DNA from: Gemmatimonadaceae bacterium
GTDB lineage: Bacteria > Gemmatimonadota > Gemmatimonadetes > Gemmatimonadales > Gemmatimonadaceae
Assembly: GCA_035533755.1 (NCBI GenBank)
Contig: DATLTC010000038.1
Location: 1-56,178 of the forward strand
Length of the DNA stretch: 56,178 bases
Direction of reading: 5' to 3'
In this document: positions 41,783 through 53,117 of the stretch, in pieces
How the letters are laid out: each line of letters starts with the position of its first letter
How positions within the stretch are numbered: position 1 is the first letter of the stretch
Translations under genes and position numbers: made by a program
Notes under the pieces: model-generated
Database searches by the model: none
The model's input: the letters and a program-made list of their open reading frames with translations, nothing else
What the model was told of the DNA's origin: nothing

Positions 41783-42778
41783 CTAACCGTGGGCGCCGCC
41801 GAGCAACGCCTGGAGACCGGCCCAGTCCACATTGCCGCCGCTCAGGACGGCCACCACCGGCCCCTGGACACGCACCGCGCCGGCCATCAACGCCGCGATC
41901 GTGATTGCGCCGCTCGGCTCCGCCACCAGCTTCGCGCGATCGATCAACAAACGCACCGCGTCGCGCATCGCCGCGTCGTCCACGGTCACCACGTCGTCCA
42001 CGTAGCGCTGGTGGTGCGCAAACGGCAGTTGGCCGATTTCCACGGCCAGCAGCCCGTCGGCGATGCTCTGCGTGCGTTCCAGCCGCACCGGCCGCACGGC
42101 GGCGCGGGCGCGCGTCAACTTGGGAGCGCCCGCCGGCTCCACACCGATCACGCGCACGTGCGGCGCCGTGAGCTTCACGGCCGCAGCCACGCCGGCGCTC
42201 AACCCGCCACCACCCACCGGCACCAGCACCGTGGCCACGTCGGGGAGTTGCGCCGTGATCTCCAGCCCGATCGTGCCCTGGCCGGCGATGATCGTCGGAT
42301 CATCGTACGGCGGCACCAGGGTGGATCCTTCGGCACCCGCGATCTCCTCGGCGCGGGCCATGCGGTCGGCCGTCGTCGTGCCGGCGAGCTCGATGCGCGC
42401 CCCCAGGCGCTCGGCGCCGGCGCGCTTGGCGGCCGTCACCGTCGTCGGCATGACCACCGTGGCCGGCACGCCGAACAGCCGCGCCGCCAGCGCCACCGCC
42501 TGCGCGTGGTTCCCCGACGACGGGGCGATCACGCCGCGCGCGCGGGCGGCGGCGGACAGATTCGCGAGATAGTTGTACGCGCCGCGAAACTTGAACGCCC
42601 CCCCCCGCTGGAGCATCTCCGGCTTGAGCCAGACGTCGGCGTCCACCGCCCCCACCAGTCCGTCGAACGGCAGCAGCGGCGTGCGCACCGCCACCGGAGC
42701 CAGAATCGCCGCCGCGCGTTCGAGGTCGTCCAGCGTCACCAGCCGCGCTTCGGGCGGCGCCTGGGCCGCGCGCGTCAC
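41783..42778 (-). CDS. PLP-dependent threonine/serine dehydratase
   Basis: Fold-type II PLP enzyme, 331 residues, catabolic threonine-dehydratase/serine-racemase-like, without an ACT domain. PLP-Lys motif: Gly-Ala-Phe-Lys-Phe-Arg-Gly-Ala-Tyr near residue 62. Substrate loop: Ser-Ser-Gly-Asn-His-Ala-Gln. Phosphate loop: Val-Gly-Gly-Gly-Gly-Leu-Ser-Ala-Gly. The GTG start at 42778 overlaps the diguanylate cyclase stop (GTGA); an internal GTG at 42739 is an alternative. It would make 2-oxobutyrate from Thr or pyruvate from Ser. Confidence 0.88.
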   Translation of the reverse strand: MTRAAQAPPEARLVTLDDLERAAAILAPVAVRTPLLPFDGLVGAVDADVWLKPEMLQRGGAFKFRGAYNYLANLSAAARARGVIAPSSGNHAQAVALAARLFGVPATVVMPTTVTAAKRAGAERLGARIELAGTTTADRMARAEEIAGAEGSTLVPPYDDPTIIAGQGTIGLEITAQLPDVATVLVPVGGGGLSAGVAAAVKLTAPHVRVIGVEPAGAPKLTRARAAVRPVRLERTQSIADGLLAVEIGQLPFAHHQRYVDDVVTVDDAAMRDAVRLLIDRAKLVAEPSGAITIAALMAGAVRVQGPVVAVLSGGNVDWAGLQALLGGAHG

Positions 42779-44049
42779 GAGTACACGCGATCGCGGCCGG
42801 CCGTCTTCGCCTTGTAGAGCGAGCGGTCGGCCTCGTGCAGCAGGACGTCGGGAGAGATGGGATCGGTGCCGCGGGCCAACGCCACCCCGATCGACACCGT
42901 GGCCGACACCGGCGTGCTCTCGGTGCCGAACGCGAATTCCCGCACCTTGTGCAGCAGCCGGTCGGCGAACACCACGGCCCCTTCCCACCCCGTGTCCGGC
43001 AGCACCACCACGAACTCGTCGCCCCCCAGCCTGGCCACGGTGTCGGTGTCCCGCGCCGTGGCCTTCATGATGCCCGCCAACTGCTGGAGCACGACGTCGC
43101 CCACCGGATGCCCGCGGGTGTCGTTGACCTTCTTGAAATGGTCGAGGTCGATCGCCACCACCGCCACATGCGACCCCCGCCGCTTGGCCAGGCGCCAGTC
43201 GGCGCGCAGCCGATTCTCCAGGGCGCGGCGGTTCACGCACCCGGTGAGCGGATCACTGCCGATCTGCTCGGCGAACCGGTCGCGCATCGCCTCGAAACTC
43301 CGGGCGAGCAGCGTGAGGTCGTCGGGGTGCGAGGCCCGCGTCGCGGCGAGCTTGGTGGTGATCTCCCCTTCCTCCACCAGCTTGCAGAACAGCCGCAATT
43401 CATCCATGCGCTCGCGGAAGCTGCCGAGCACGTACAGCATCACGCCGCCCGCCAGGAGGAAGACCACGGTATTCAGCGCCACCTGATCCAGCGTGGCCCG
43501 CGGCCCCGCCAGGAACGGCGGGACCACCCGCTCCATCAACACGTAGACCACGGCGGTGAGCAGCATGGTGTATGCCCCCAACCACCGGCCGAAGTAGAAC
43601 ACCGACAGCTGGATGGCCAGCAGGCCGATGAGCAGCATGCGGTGGTGCACCTGCCCCGAGCTGGCAAAGTAGAAGAACGCCGCCGTGACGCCGATGTCGG
43701 CCGTCACGAGCACGCCGGGAAGGAAGGGATGAAGGACGCCGCGTTCGGAGCGCTTCACGCGCCATGACGCCACGAGGACCGTAGCCACGTACGCGCCCGC
43801 CGCCAGCAACGTGGGCACGAGGGCCGCGTCCTGGGGGGCGGCGCCGAACAGCAGGGCCACCAGCAGCGCCAGCAACACGCCGAGATACCGCACCCACCGC
43901 TGCCACAGGATCGCCTCGCCCTGGGCGTCGGCCCGCGCATGGCGGAGCGCGTCGGCAAGATCGGCCCGGTCGTGCAACGAGTCGCGCACGACCTCGAGCG
44001 AGGTGGAGCTGCGGCGTTTCGGCTTGACGGCGGGGGGGCTGGTGGGCAT
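42775..44049 (-). CDS. membrane diguanylate cyclase (GGDEF)
   Basis: Makes cyclic di-GMP from two GTP. 424 residues. The N-terminal half has about five to six TM helices (about 50-215) forming an uncharacterised sensor. The GGDEF domain starts near residue 255 with Asp-Pro-Leu-Thr-Gly-Cys-Val-Asn-Arg. The active site is Gly-Gly-Asp-Glu-Phe, and an inhibitory RxxD site (Arg-Asp-Thr-Asp) lies five residues before it, so product feedback is expected. The gene overlaps the dehydratase start by four bases. Confidence 0.93.
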   Translation of the reverse strand: MPTSPPAVKPKRRSSTSLEVVRDSLHDRADLADALRHARADAQGEAILWQRWVRYLGVLLALLVALLFGAAPQDAALVPTLLAAGAYVATVLVASWRVKRSERGVLHPFLPGVLVTADIGVTAAFFYFASSGQVHHRMLLIGLLAIQLSVFYFGRWLGAYTMLLTAVVYVLMERVVPPFLAGPRATLDQVALNTVVFLLAGGVMLYVLGSFRERMDELRLFCKLVEEGEITTKLAATRASHPDDLTLLARSFEAMRDRFAEQIGSDPLTGCVNRRALENRLRADWRLAKRRGSHVAVVAIDLDHFKKVNDTRGHPVGDVVLQQLAGIMKATARDTDTVARLGGDEFVVVLPDTGWEGAVVFADRLLHKVREFAFGTESTPVSATVSIGVALARGTDPISPDVLLHEADRSLYKAKTAGRDRVYS

Positions 44050-44120
44050 CGATTAGAGTCGTTAACGCGCTAAGGTACCGCCCCCCCGCCGCGCGGTAAA
44101 GCGCATCGGCCGGATATCCG

Positions 44121-46631
<2,511 letters not shown>

Positions 46632-46678
46632 TTTGGGCGTCGGGGAAGGGGCAAAAATCGGCCGGACGATGACCCCGG

Positions 46679-46707
46679 AAGATAAATGTTTGAGGGCCGA
46701 AAATCAA
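46679..46707 (-). promoter_or_regulatory. candidate gyrA promoter
   Basis: Minus strand TTGATT and TATCTT separated by 17 bases, about 50 bases before the gyrA ATG and after the upstream terminator. Four of six matches at each box. Motif match only. Confidence 0.4.
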
Positions 46708-46749
46708 CCGATAGCAGCTAGCGTAAGTCGCTATTTCACTTCGCTTTAC

Positions 46750-46784
46750 AAAGAGGGCCCCGGACGTCTGTCCGAGGCCCCTTT
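46750..46784 (-). terminator. intrinsic terminator between the MscS-like gene and gyrA
   Basis: GGGCC and CGGAC pair with GTCCG and GGCCC around one mismatch and a short loop, flanked by A-run and T-run (AAAG and CTTT), so it can work in both directions. It lies 25 bases past the MscS-like gene stop, separating it from gyrA. Confidence 0.75.
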
Positions 46785-46808
46785 CACAGCTCGTTCACGT
46801 CCTGTTCT

Positions 46809-47579
46809 CTAGCCTCCGGAACCGGGCTCCTCACGGTCCAGCGCCGCTTCCTCTTCCGCCTCCGTGCGCCGCTCCAGTTCTCGCACCTCGTCGCGTTCCC
46901 GCCGATACCGCTCGTACCATTCGCGCGTCACTTCCCCGGCCAGCTCCCGGTTCCCGAGCCCGAACGCCATGGCGAGCGCCAGCGCCACGGCGCCGAACAG
47001 AATCGCGAACGCCGTCGTCACGATGTCGGTGGCGATCCCCAACTCCTGCACCGCCATGAACACCGCCAGCAGGATCACCCCGCCCCGCCCCACGCGCGCC
47101 AGCGTCCGCCCACCCGTGAGCGCCCCCGCCGACGCGGCAATCAATCCGCCCACGAAGCCGCCGAGCACGATGCCCACGAGAATGATGATGACCGCGGCGA
47201 TCAGGCTCGGGATGTAGCTCACGAGCTCCGAGAACACGCTCGCCAGCGACGACAATCCCAGCGCGTCGGCCGAGATGAGAATCACCGCGAACATCGCCAG
47301 CCAGAAGACGAACCCGGCCACCACGCGGGCCGGATTCAGGTGCGACCCGCCGCGCTCCACGGCCTGCAGCACGCCGCCGCGCTCCAGCATCTGGTTCAGC
47401 CGCAGCCGCCGCAGCAACCGCTCCACCATCCGCTGCATCAGCTTGGCCAGCAGATAGCCCGCGAACAGGATGATGACCGCGCCGCCCAGCGGCCGCAGGA
47501 AGGCGCTGAAGACCTGCGCGAAGCTGTCGCCCAGCCGTTGACCGAAGTTCGTGACCTGCGTCGTATCCTGGAGGAGCAT
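46809..47579 (-). CDS. membrane protein with MscS-type TM-helix repeats
   Basis: Inner-membrane protein of 256 residues with about five TM helices, Gly/Ala-rich in the style of the mechanosensitive-channel TM-helix family (CmpX-like). It lacks a full MscS beta-domain; after the last TM (about 190-210) only a charged helix rich in Arg/Glu remains (about 215-256). It may form a small channel or a membrane scaffold. The start is well placed after an AGGAGC-like site. Monocistronic by its flanks: a terminator after it and an 82-base gap before it that shows nothing recognisable. Confidence 0.75.
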   Translation of the reverse strand: MLLQDTTQVTNFGQRLGDSFAQVFSAFLRPLGGAVIILFAGYLLAKLMQRMVERLLRRLRLNQMLERGGVLQAVERGGSHLNPARVVAGFVFWLAMFAVILISADALGLSSLASVFSELVSYIPSLIAAVIIILVGIVLGGFVGGLIAASAGALTGGRTLARVGRGGVILLAVFMAVQELGIATDIVTTAFAILFGAVALALAMAFGLGNRELAGEVTREWYERYRRERDEVRELERRTEAEEEAALDREEPGSGG

Positions 47580-47661
47580 GCGCCCTAGGGGTTGAAACGT
47601 GGAAGCTACACCCGCCCGAGCGGCCGCACGAGAGCCGGCGCCGCGGAGCCGCGCTGGCCGC

Positions 47662-47886
47662 TCACGTACGCGTGCCCCGCCGCCGGTCGAAGATCACGCT
47701 GCGCCGGCACACCGGACAGAGCAGCCACTCGCGCCGCCGCGCGTAGCCCAGCCCGAATGATCCCCCGCCGATTTCCCGCAGCGTCATCGCGGCGCCGTCG
47801 CGCGGACACCGCGCGCCATGTCCCGCGGCGTGCGCCTCCCGGATCGCCCGCTCCTCATCGGGCGCGAACTGCGCGTGCTCGCTCAT
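47662..47886 (-). CDS. mini zinc-ribbon protein
   Basis: 74 residues. Two half-sites, Cys-Pro-Arg-Asp-Gly near residue 27 and Cys-Pro-Val-Cys near residue 57, suggest one zinc ribbon of the zf-TFIIB/DUF-type; the first half has only one Cys, so the site would be Cys/Asp/Cys/Cys. Acidic N-terminus, basic C-terminus (Asp-Arg-Arg-Arg-Gly-Thr-Arg). It starts 25 bases after the alcohol dehydrogenase stop on the same strand, likely co-transcribed. Function unknown. Confidence 0.6.
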   Translation of the reverse strand: MSEHAQFAPDEERAIREAHAAGHGARCPRDGAAMTLREIGGGSFGLGYARRREWLLCPVCRRSVIFDRRRGTRT

Positions 47887-47911
47887 CCCCGCGCGCCCCT
47901 CGCTCGATCGG

Positions 47912-48955
47912 TCATTCCACCGCCAGCACGATCTTGCCGAACTGCTCCCCTCGCTGCAGGCGCGCGTACGCCTCGCGTCCCTGCGCGAGCGGGAACACCC
48001 GGTCCACGGGCGGCAGCAGCCGGCCGGCGCGCAATTCCGCCGTGATGGCGTCGAATTCCCCGTCCGTGCCCATCGTCGAGCCGAGAATCGACCACTGGTT
48101 CCAGAACAGCCGGCGTACGTCGGTCTCCACCACCGGCCCCGACGTCCCACCGCACGTCACCAGGCGCCCACGCCTGCCCAGCGCGGCCAGCGACTGCTTC
48201 CACGTGGCCGTCCCCACGTTGTCCACCACCACGTCCACCCCCGCCTTGCCGGTGGCGCTCCGGATCTCGCGCGCCACGTCCTGGGTCCGATGGTTGAGCG
48301 TATGGTCGGCCCCCATCGCGCGCGCCCGCGCCAGCTTCTCGTCGCTCCCCGACGTCACCCACACCTCGGCCCCACGCATCTTGCAGATCTGCAGCGCCGC
48401 CGTCGCCACCCCGCCCCCGATGCCCCAGATCAGCACGCGCTCCCCTGCCTGCACCGCCGCCCGCGTCACCAGCATGCGCCACGCCGTCAGCGTCACGAGC
48501 CCGAACGCCGCCGCCTCGGCCACCGGCGTGCGTTCGGGAATCGCGCGAACGTTGAACCCCGGCACCACCACGTATTCCGCCGCCGTGCCCGGGTGGTGCT
48601 CGCCCAGGATCCCGAACGACACGCACAACGGATGCTCGCCCTGCTGGCAATACCGGCACGTGCGATCGCTGATCCCGGGGTTGATGATCACCGTGTCGCC
48701 CACCCGCACGCCCGCGGCCGCCGGACCGACGGCGTCCACCACGCCCACCGCATCGGCGGCCACCACCCACCCCGGCGTGATCGTCACCCCCGGCAACCCC
48801 TCCAGCACGAACAGGTCCAGATGGTTGAGCGCCGCGGCCCGCACGCGCACCCGCACGTCCGTGGGCGCCCGCAGCGCCGGCATCGGCAGGTCGTCGCGCA
48901 GCTGGAGTTGCTCGAGTCCGCCGTGAGCGGAGATCGTCAGTCCTCGCACCGCCAT
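47912..48955 (-). CDS. zinc-type alcohol dehydrogenase / quinone oxidoreductase (MDR)
   Basis: Medium-chain dehydrogenase of 347 residues. The GroES-like half has Ala-Ala-Leu-Asn-His-Leu-Asp and Gly-Val-Val-Asp-Ala-Val-Gly. Structural-zinc-like cysteines occur in Cys-Arg-Tyr-Cys and His-Pro-Leu-Cys. The Rossmann half has Gly-Ile-Gly-Gly-Gly-Val-Ala. Cofactor probably NADP(H); substrate not predictable. Divergent from sucB across a 139-base gap that contains TTATATT, a possible -10 for either gene. Confidence 0.87.
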   Translation of the reverse strand: MAVRGLTISAHGGLEQLQLRDDLPMPALRAPTDVRVRVRAAALNHLDLFVLEGLPGVTITPGWVVAADAVGVVDAVGPAAAGVRVGDTVIINPGISDRTCRYCQQGEHPLCVSFGILGEHHPGTAAEYVVVPGFNVRAIPERTPVAEAAAFGLVTLTAWRMLVTRAAVQAGERVLIWGIGGGVATAALQICKMRGAEVWVTSGSDEKLARARAMGADHTLNHRTQDVAREIRSATGKAGVDVVVDNVGTATWKQSLAALGRRGRLVTCGGTSGPVVETDVRRLFWNQWSILGSTMGTDGEFDAITAELRAGRLLPPVDRVFPLAQGREAYARLQRGEQFGKIVLAVE

Positions 48956-49094
48956 CCTCTACGGTTATATTGGAATCGCTTGCCACGACGGGAGCGCACC
49001 GGCGCTCCGCGCCGCGTGGAAATATGCACCGGAGTCCCCGGGCCTGCGGCGCCGCGCGCCGTTCGGGTCCGCGCGAACCGACTACGAATCACTG

Positions 49095-50354
49095 ATGACC
49101 TCCATCAAGGTCCCCCCGCTCGGCGAATCAATCACCGAGGCGATCGTCTCCCGCTGGCTCAAGGCAGAGGGAGAAGCCGTCGCCCCCGGCGACACCATCG
49201 TCGAACTCGAGACGGACAAGATCACCGTCGAGGTGCCGTCGCTTGCCGGCGGCGTGCTCGCCAGACACCTGCACGCCGAAGGCGACGTGGTCCATGTGGA
49301 CGACGCCCTCGCCGAGGTGGACGAGACCGCCAAACCGGCCGCCGGCCCTGTCGCGCCCGCCCCGGTAGTTGCCGCGCCCAAGGTGGCACCACCCCCTGCC
49401 GCGCCGGCCCCCGCCCCCGCCAGCGCCAGCGCCGTACGCGCCTCGCCGGCCGCTGAACGGCTGGCGGCAGAATCCCGGGTCGACCTCTCCCGCGTGGCCG
49501 GCACCGGCCTTGGCGGCGTGGTCAGCAAGCCCGACGTGGTGGACGCCATCGCGGCACGCCCGAGCGCTCCGCCCAGCGCCCCGGCCCTGGCCGCAGCCCC
49601 GCCCGCCGCACCCTCCGTACCCACTGTACCCACTGTACCCGCAGCCCACGGCGTGCAGCAGCGCGAGACGCGGGAGAAGATGTCCACCCGCCGCAAGCGC
49701 ATCGCCGAGAACCTCCTGCAGGCGCAGCACGCCACCGCGCACCTCACGACGTTCAACGAGATCGACATGACCGCCGTGAACGCGCTCCGCGCCCGCCTGC
49801 GCGACCGCGTGGAGAAGGAGCACGGCGTGAAGCTGTCGTTCATGCCGTTCTTCGTGAAGGCCGCCTGCCAGGCGCTCGCGACGTACCCGATGGTCAACGC
49901 GCAGATCGACGGCGAGTCCATCGTCTACAAGCACTACGTGAACATGGGAATCGCCGTCGCGTCCGATGCCGGGCTCGTGGTGCCCAACATCAAGGACGCC
50001 GACGGCATGGGCCTGCTCGAGATCGCCCGGGAGATGAACGCCGTGGCCGACCGCGCCCGTCGCGCCAAGTTGACCATGGACGACCTCACCGGAGGCACGT
50101 TCACGATCACCAACGGCGGCGTGTTCGGCTCGCTGATCTCCACCCCGATCCTCAACTATCCCCAGGTGGGCATCCTCGGCCTCCACAAGATCCAGGAACG
50201 CCCCGTGGCCCTCGATGGCCAGGTGGTGATCCGGCCGATGATGTACATCGCGCTGTCGTACGATCACCGCATCGTGGACGGCCAGCAGGCGGTGCTCTTC
50301 CTGGTCCGCGTGAAGGAGTTGATGGAAGAGCCCGGCGCGATGCTCGTGGAGTAG
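49095..50354 (+). CDS. sucB: 2-oxoglutarate dehydrogenase E2 (dihydrolipoyl succinyltransferase)
   Basis: Core acyltransferase of the 2-oxoglutarate dehydrogenase complex, 419 residues. One lipoyl domain (1-75, lipoyl-Lys in Glu-Thr-Asp-Lys-Ile), an Ala/Pro linker, a peripheral-subunit-binding domain (about 115-150), a second linker containing Pro-Thr-Val-Pro-Thr-Val-Pro, and the catalytic domain with the His-x3-Asp-Gly motif (Tyr-Asp-His-Arg-Ile-Val-Asp-Gly). Domain count and the Glu-Thr-Asp-Lys-Ile lipoyl form favour SucB over pyruvate E2. E1 is not in the window; E3 (lpd) is 0.9 kb downstream. Confidence 0.92.
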   Translation: MTSIKVPPLGESITEAIVSRWLKAEGEAVAPGDTIVELETDKITVEVPSLAGGVLARHLHAEGDVVHVDDALAEVDETAKPAAGPVAPAPVVAAPKVAPPPAAPAPAPASASAVRASPAAERLAAESRVDLSRVAGTGLGGVVSKPDVVDAIAARPSAPPSAPALAAAPPAAPSVPTVPTVPAAHGVQQRETREKMSTRRKRIAENLLQAQHATAHLTTFNEIDMTAVNALRARLRDRVEKEHGVKLSFMPFFVKAACQALATYPMVNAQIDGESIVYKHYVNMGIAVASDAGLVVPNIKDADGMGLLEIAREMNAVADRARRAKLTMDDLTGGTFTITNGGVFGSLISTPILNYPQVGILGLHKIQERPVALDGQVVIRPMMYIALSYDHRIVDGQQAVLFLVRVKELMEEPGAMLVE

Positions 50355-50374
50355 CGCCGCTCGCACGCCGGCAC

Positions 50375-50407
50375 AAAAAAGCGGGGCCGCACATCGTGCG
50401 GCCCCGC
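50375..50407 (-). terminator. strong intrinsic terminator (sucB / outer-membrane gene)
   Basis: A 12-bp perfect stem (GCGGGGCCGCAC, loop ATC) with an A6 run on its plus-strand left side, so it gives T6 on the minus strand. It ends the minus-strand outer-membrane gene and may also stop sucB transcription. Confidence 0.85.
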
Positions 50408-50431
50408 TGCTGTATCCAGCGCCTCACCGGC

Positions 50432-51124
50432 TCAGAAGATCTTCGGGAGGTTGAAGTTGTACGACAGCGACAGCCCGTACGCCACCTTGCCGTCGGTCTC
50501 CGACAGCGGCACCTGCACCAGCGGCGACAGCGTCCACGCCTTGTCGAACACGAACCCGATCGTGCCGGTGAACATGCCGAAGTCGTCGGTGGTCGTGGGC
50601 GCCGACGTGCCCTGCATCACGATCGTCGACTTGTAGCTGCGGTGCACCGCAAAGAGCCCGATCGACGGAATCACCTGCAGGTCCTCGGAGCTCGCGGCAA
50701 CCCAACCGAGCGAGCCGCCCGCACTCACGTCGAGCGTGTTCTGGGGAAGGTTGTTGAACGGGATGCGCCCGACCGTGGAGCCCTTCTGCGCCTGCACGCC
50801 GACCATGGGACAGAACGAGACCTGGCTGGCCCCGCCCATCTGGTACACGTAGCCCACCGCGGCGCCGCCGCCGTTGGACTGACCGTCGCCGCTGTTGTTC
50901 TTGGTGTGCGTGTAGTTGCCCACGGCAAAGAAGTCGTTCCACGTGCCGAGCGCCAATTGGGCCGCGTACGCGCCGCTATGGTCCTGCTCGCTGATCGCGC
51001 TCCCGCCAAGCCGCGCCGAACCGGCCGAGAATGACGGCGTGCTCACGCAGACCTGCGCGCCAGCCACCGACGCCAACCCGGCGAGTGCCACACCAACGAA
51101 CGCCGACCGAAGAGCTCGTGACAT
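50432..51124 (-). CDS. outer-membrane beta-barrel-like protein
   Basis: Exported protein of 230 residues; signal peptide ends Val-Ala-Gly-Ala-Gln. Repeated Gly/aromatic-rich beta-strands follow, ending in Tyr-Asn-Phe-Asn-Leu-Pro-Lys-Ile-Phe, with a terminal Phe as expected for a barrel. Two Cys (Val-Cys-Val-Ser and Phe-Cys-Pro-Met) could form a disulfide. It sits antisense between sucB and lpd, interrupting the E2-E3 pair. Specific function unknown. Confidence 0.72.
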   Translation of the reverse strand: MSRALRSAFVGVALAGLASVAGAQVCVSTPSFSAGSARLGGSAISEQDHSGAYAAQLALGTWNDFFAVGNYTHTKNNSGDGQSNGGGAAVGYVYQMGGASQVSFCPMVGVQAQKGSTVGRIPFNNLPQNTLDVSAGGSLGWVAASSEDLQVIPSIGLFAVHRSYKSTIVMQGTSAPTTTDDFGMFTGTIGFVFDKAWTLSPLVQVPLSETDGKVAYGLSLSYNFNLPKIF

Positions 51125-51273
51125 ATCCTGACTCCAGAAAAAGGGGATGCTCCCACTGAACCTACCTGCCCATCTGCAGTCTCGGCGACGCACCGCCGCG
51201 ACCTCGTGCCGCCGACTCCCTCAGGCTACGCGCACCGGCTAGCTTAGGATTCAAATTCGCCTGCGCCCAAATT

Positions 51274-52686
51274 ATGGCAAGTCCGGACCCCACACCTATC
51301 GACGTCGCCGTGATCGGCGGCGGACCGGGCGGCTACGTCGCCGCCATCCGTGCCGCCCAACTCGGCCTGTCCACCGTCTGCGTCGAGATGGACAGGACAC
51401 TGGGGGGCACCTGCGTGAACGTCGGCTGCATTCCGTCGAAAGCGCTGCTCGCGTCGAGCGAGCACTTCGACTTCGCGCGGTCGCACGCCGCCGAGCACGG
51501 TCTCGTGCTCGGAGAAGTGCGGCTCGACCTCGCCCGGATGCTCAAGCGCAAGGACGACGTCGTAGGACAAAATACAAAGGGGATCGAGTTCCTGTTCCGA
51601 AAGAACAAGGTCGCCTGGTTAAAAGGACGCGGCAGCCTCAAGCCGGGCAACGTGGTCGAGGTCACCGGCGCCGACGGCACCACCTCGACCGTCCGCGCCA
51701 AACACGTCATCATCGCCACTGGATCCGTGCCCATCGACCTGCCATTCCTCAGGTTCGACGAGGAGCGGGTGCTCTCCAACGTGGGCGCCCTCCGCATCCC
51801 CCAGGTGCCCAGGCACCTCATCGTCATCGGCGGCGGGGTGATCGGGCTGGAGCTGGGGTCCGTCTGGCGCCGCCTCGGGGCCAAGGTGACCGTGGTCGAG
51901 CTCTTCCCCACCATCCTCCCGGGCATGGATGACGACGTCGTCCGGGAAGCCGACCGCACGTTCCGCAAGCAGGGGCTGGAACTGCGCACGGGCACCAGGG
52001 TGGTCGGGGGACGGCGCGACGGCGACCGGGTGTTCGTGGACGTGGAAAAGGACGGCGCCACCGAGACGCTCGAGGGCGACTACGTGCTCGTGGCCGTGGG
52101 CCGCCGGCCGGTGCTCTCCGGCATCGACGCCGCCGCGCTGGGCCTGGCCGTGGGCAAGCGCGGCGAGCTGGTCGTGGACGATCAGATGCGCACCAACCTC
52201 CCCGGCGTGTTCGCCGTCGGCGATTGCGTGGGCGGCAAGCTGCTTGCCCACAAGGCCGAAGAGGAGGGCGTCGTGGCCGCCGAGGTCATCGCCGGACAGG
52301 CCGTGCACATGCACTACAAGTCCATTCCGTCGGTGGTGTACACCTGGCCCGAGATCGCGTCCGTGGGGCTCACCGAGCAGGAAGTGAAGGCCGCGGGGCG
52401 CGACTACCGCGTGGGCAAGTTCCCCTATTCCGCCAACGGCCGCGCCCGCTCGATGGGCGAGACGTCGGGGTTCGTGAAGTTCGTGGCCGACGCCCGCACC
52501 GACGAGCTCCTGGGCGGCCACATCATCGGCCCCAACGCCTCGGAACTGATCGCGGAGGTCGTGCTCGGCTTCGAATACCGGGCTACCAGCGAAGACATCG
52601 GCATCACCGTGCACGCCCACCCCACGCTCTCCGAAGCCACCAAGGAAGCCGCGCTCGCCGCGCTCGGCCGCGCGCTCCACATCTGA
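51274..52686 (+). CDS. lpd: dihydrolipoyl dehydrogenase (E3)
   Basis: FAD enzyme that reoxidises dihydrolipoyl groups of 2-oxoacid dehydrogenases, using NAD. 470 residues. FAD motif Gly-Gly-Gly-Pro-Gly-Gly-Tyr; redox disulfide Gly-Thr-Cys-Val-Asn-Val-Gly-Cys; second Rossmann motif Val-Ile-Gly-Gly-Gly-Val-Ile-Gly-Leu-Glu; C-terminal His-Ala-His-Pro-Thr-Leu-Ser-Glu with the catalytic base. Serves the SucB complex and probably pyruvate dehydrogenase. 149 bases upstream to the divergent outer-membrane gene are AT-richer near the start. Confidence 0.96.
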   Translation: MASPDPTPIDVAVIGGGPGGYVAAIRAAQLGLSTVCVEMDRTLGGTCVNVGCIPSKALLASSEHFDFARSHAAEHGLVLGEVRLDLARMLKRKDDVVGQNTKGIEFLFRKNKVAWLKGRGSLKPGNVVEVTGADGTTSTVRAKHVIIATGSVPIDLPFLRFDEERVLSNVGALRIPQVPRHLIVIGGGVIGLELGSVWRRLGAKVTVVELFPTILPGMDDDVVREADRTFRKQGLELRTGTRVVGGRRDGDRVFVDVEKDGATETLEGDYVLVAVGRRPVLSGIDAAALGLAVGKRGELVVDDQMRTNLPGVFAVGDCVGGKLLAHKAEEEGVVAAEVIAGQAVHMHYKSIPSVVYTWPEIASVGLTEQEVKAAGRDYRVGKFPYSANGRARSMGETSGFVKFVADARTDELLGGHIIGPNASELIAEVVLGFEYRATSEDIGITVHAHPTLSEATKEAALAALGRALHI

Positions 52687-52690
52687 GGCC

Positions 52691-53104
52691 ATGCCGGCCC
52701 GCGCCCGCGATCTGATCGAGTCCGCGCTCGGCGGAACGGCGTATCTGACGCGGGCCCTCGAGCTGCTCGCGATCGCCCAGCGGCAGGACTCGGACGAGTG
52801 CTGCGCCGTGTGGACCGAACACGGGGGCGTCGTCACCGCCGTCGCGCTCGTGGGACTCGTTGCGGGCAGCACGGGAGCCGGCCGCGTGCACCTGTTGGCC
52901 GGCAACGACCCGCACCTCGTGGCAAGGGCCTGCGACGTCCTGCGCGCCATGGGCGCCCGGTTCGCGATGGCCGAATGGCCCGACGAGGCGCCCTACGGGG
53001 CGGCCATCAGGCGTTTGCGTGAGGAAGGGTTCGAGGAGGAGGCACGCATCCCCGACTTCTACCGCAACGGCGTGGCCCTGCTGTTCCTGCGGCGCGACCT
53101 CTAG
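52691..53104 (+). CDS. GNAT-like acetyltransferase, small
   Basis: 137 residues, starting 4 bases after the lpd stop and so in its operon. The C-terminal half resembles GNAT N-acetyltransferases: Gly-Phe-Glu-Glu-Glu-Ala-Arg-Ile-Pro-Asp-Phe-Tyr-Arg-Asn-Gly-Val and a final Leu-Phe-Leu-Arg-Arg-Asp-Leu strand. The acetyl-CoA loop (Gln/Arg-x-x-Gly-x-Gly/Ala) is not clear, so activity is uncertain. Possibly a lysine or small-molecule acetyltransferase. Confidence 0.55.
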   Translation: MPARARDLIESALGGTAYLTRALELLAIAQRQDSDECCAVWTEHGGVVTAVALVGLVAGSTGAGRVHLLAGNDPHLVARACDVLRAMGARFAMAEWPDEAPYGAAIRRLREEGFEEEARIPDFYRNGVALLFLRRDL

Positions 53105-53117
53105 CCGCGGCCGGCGC

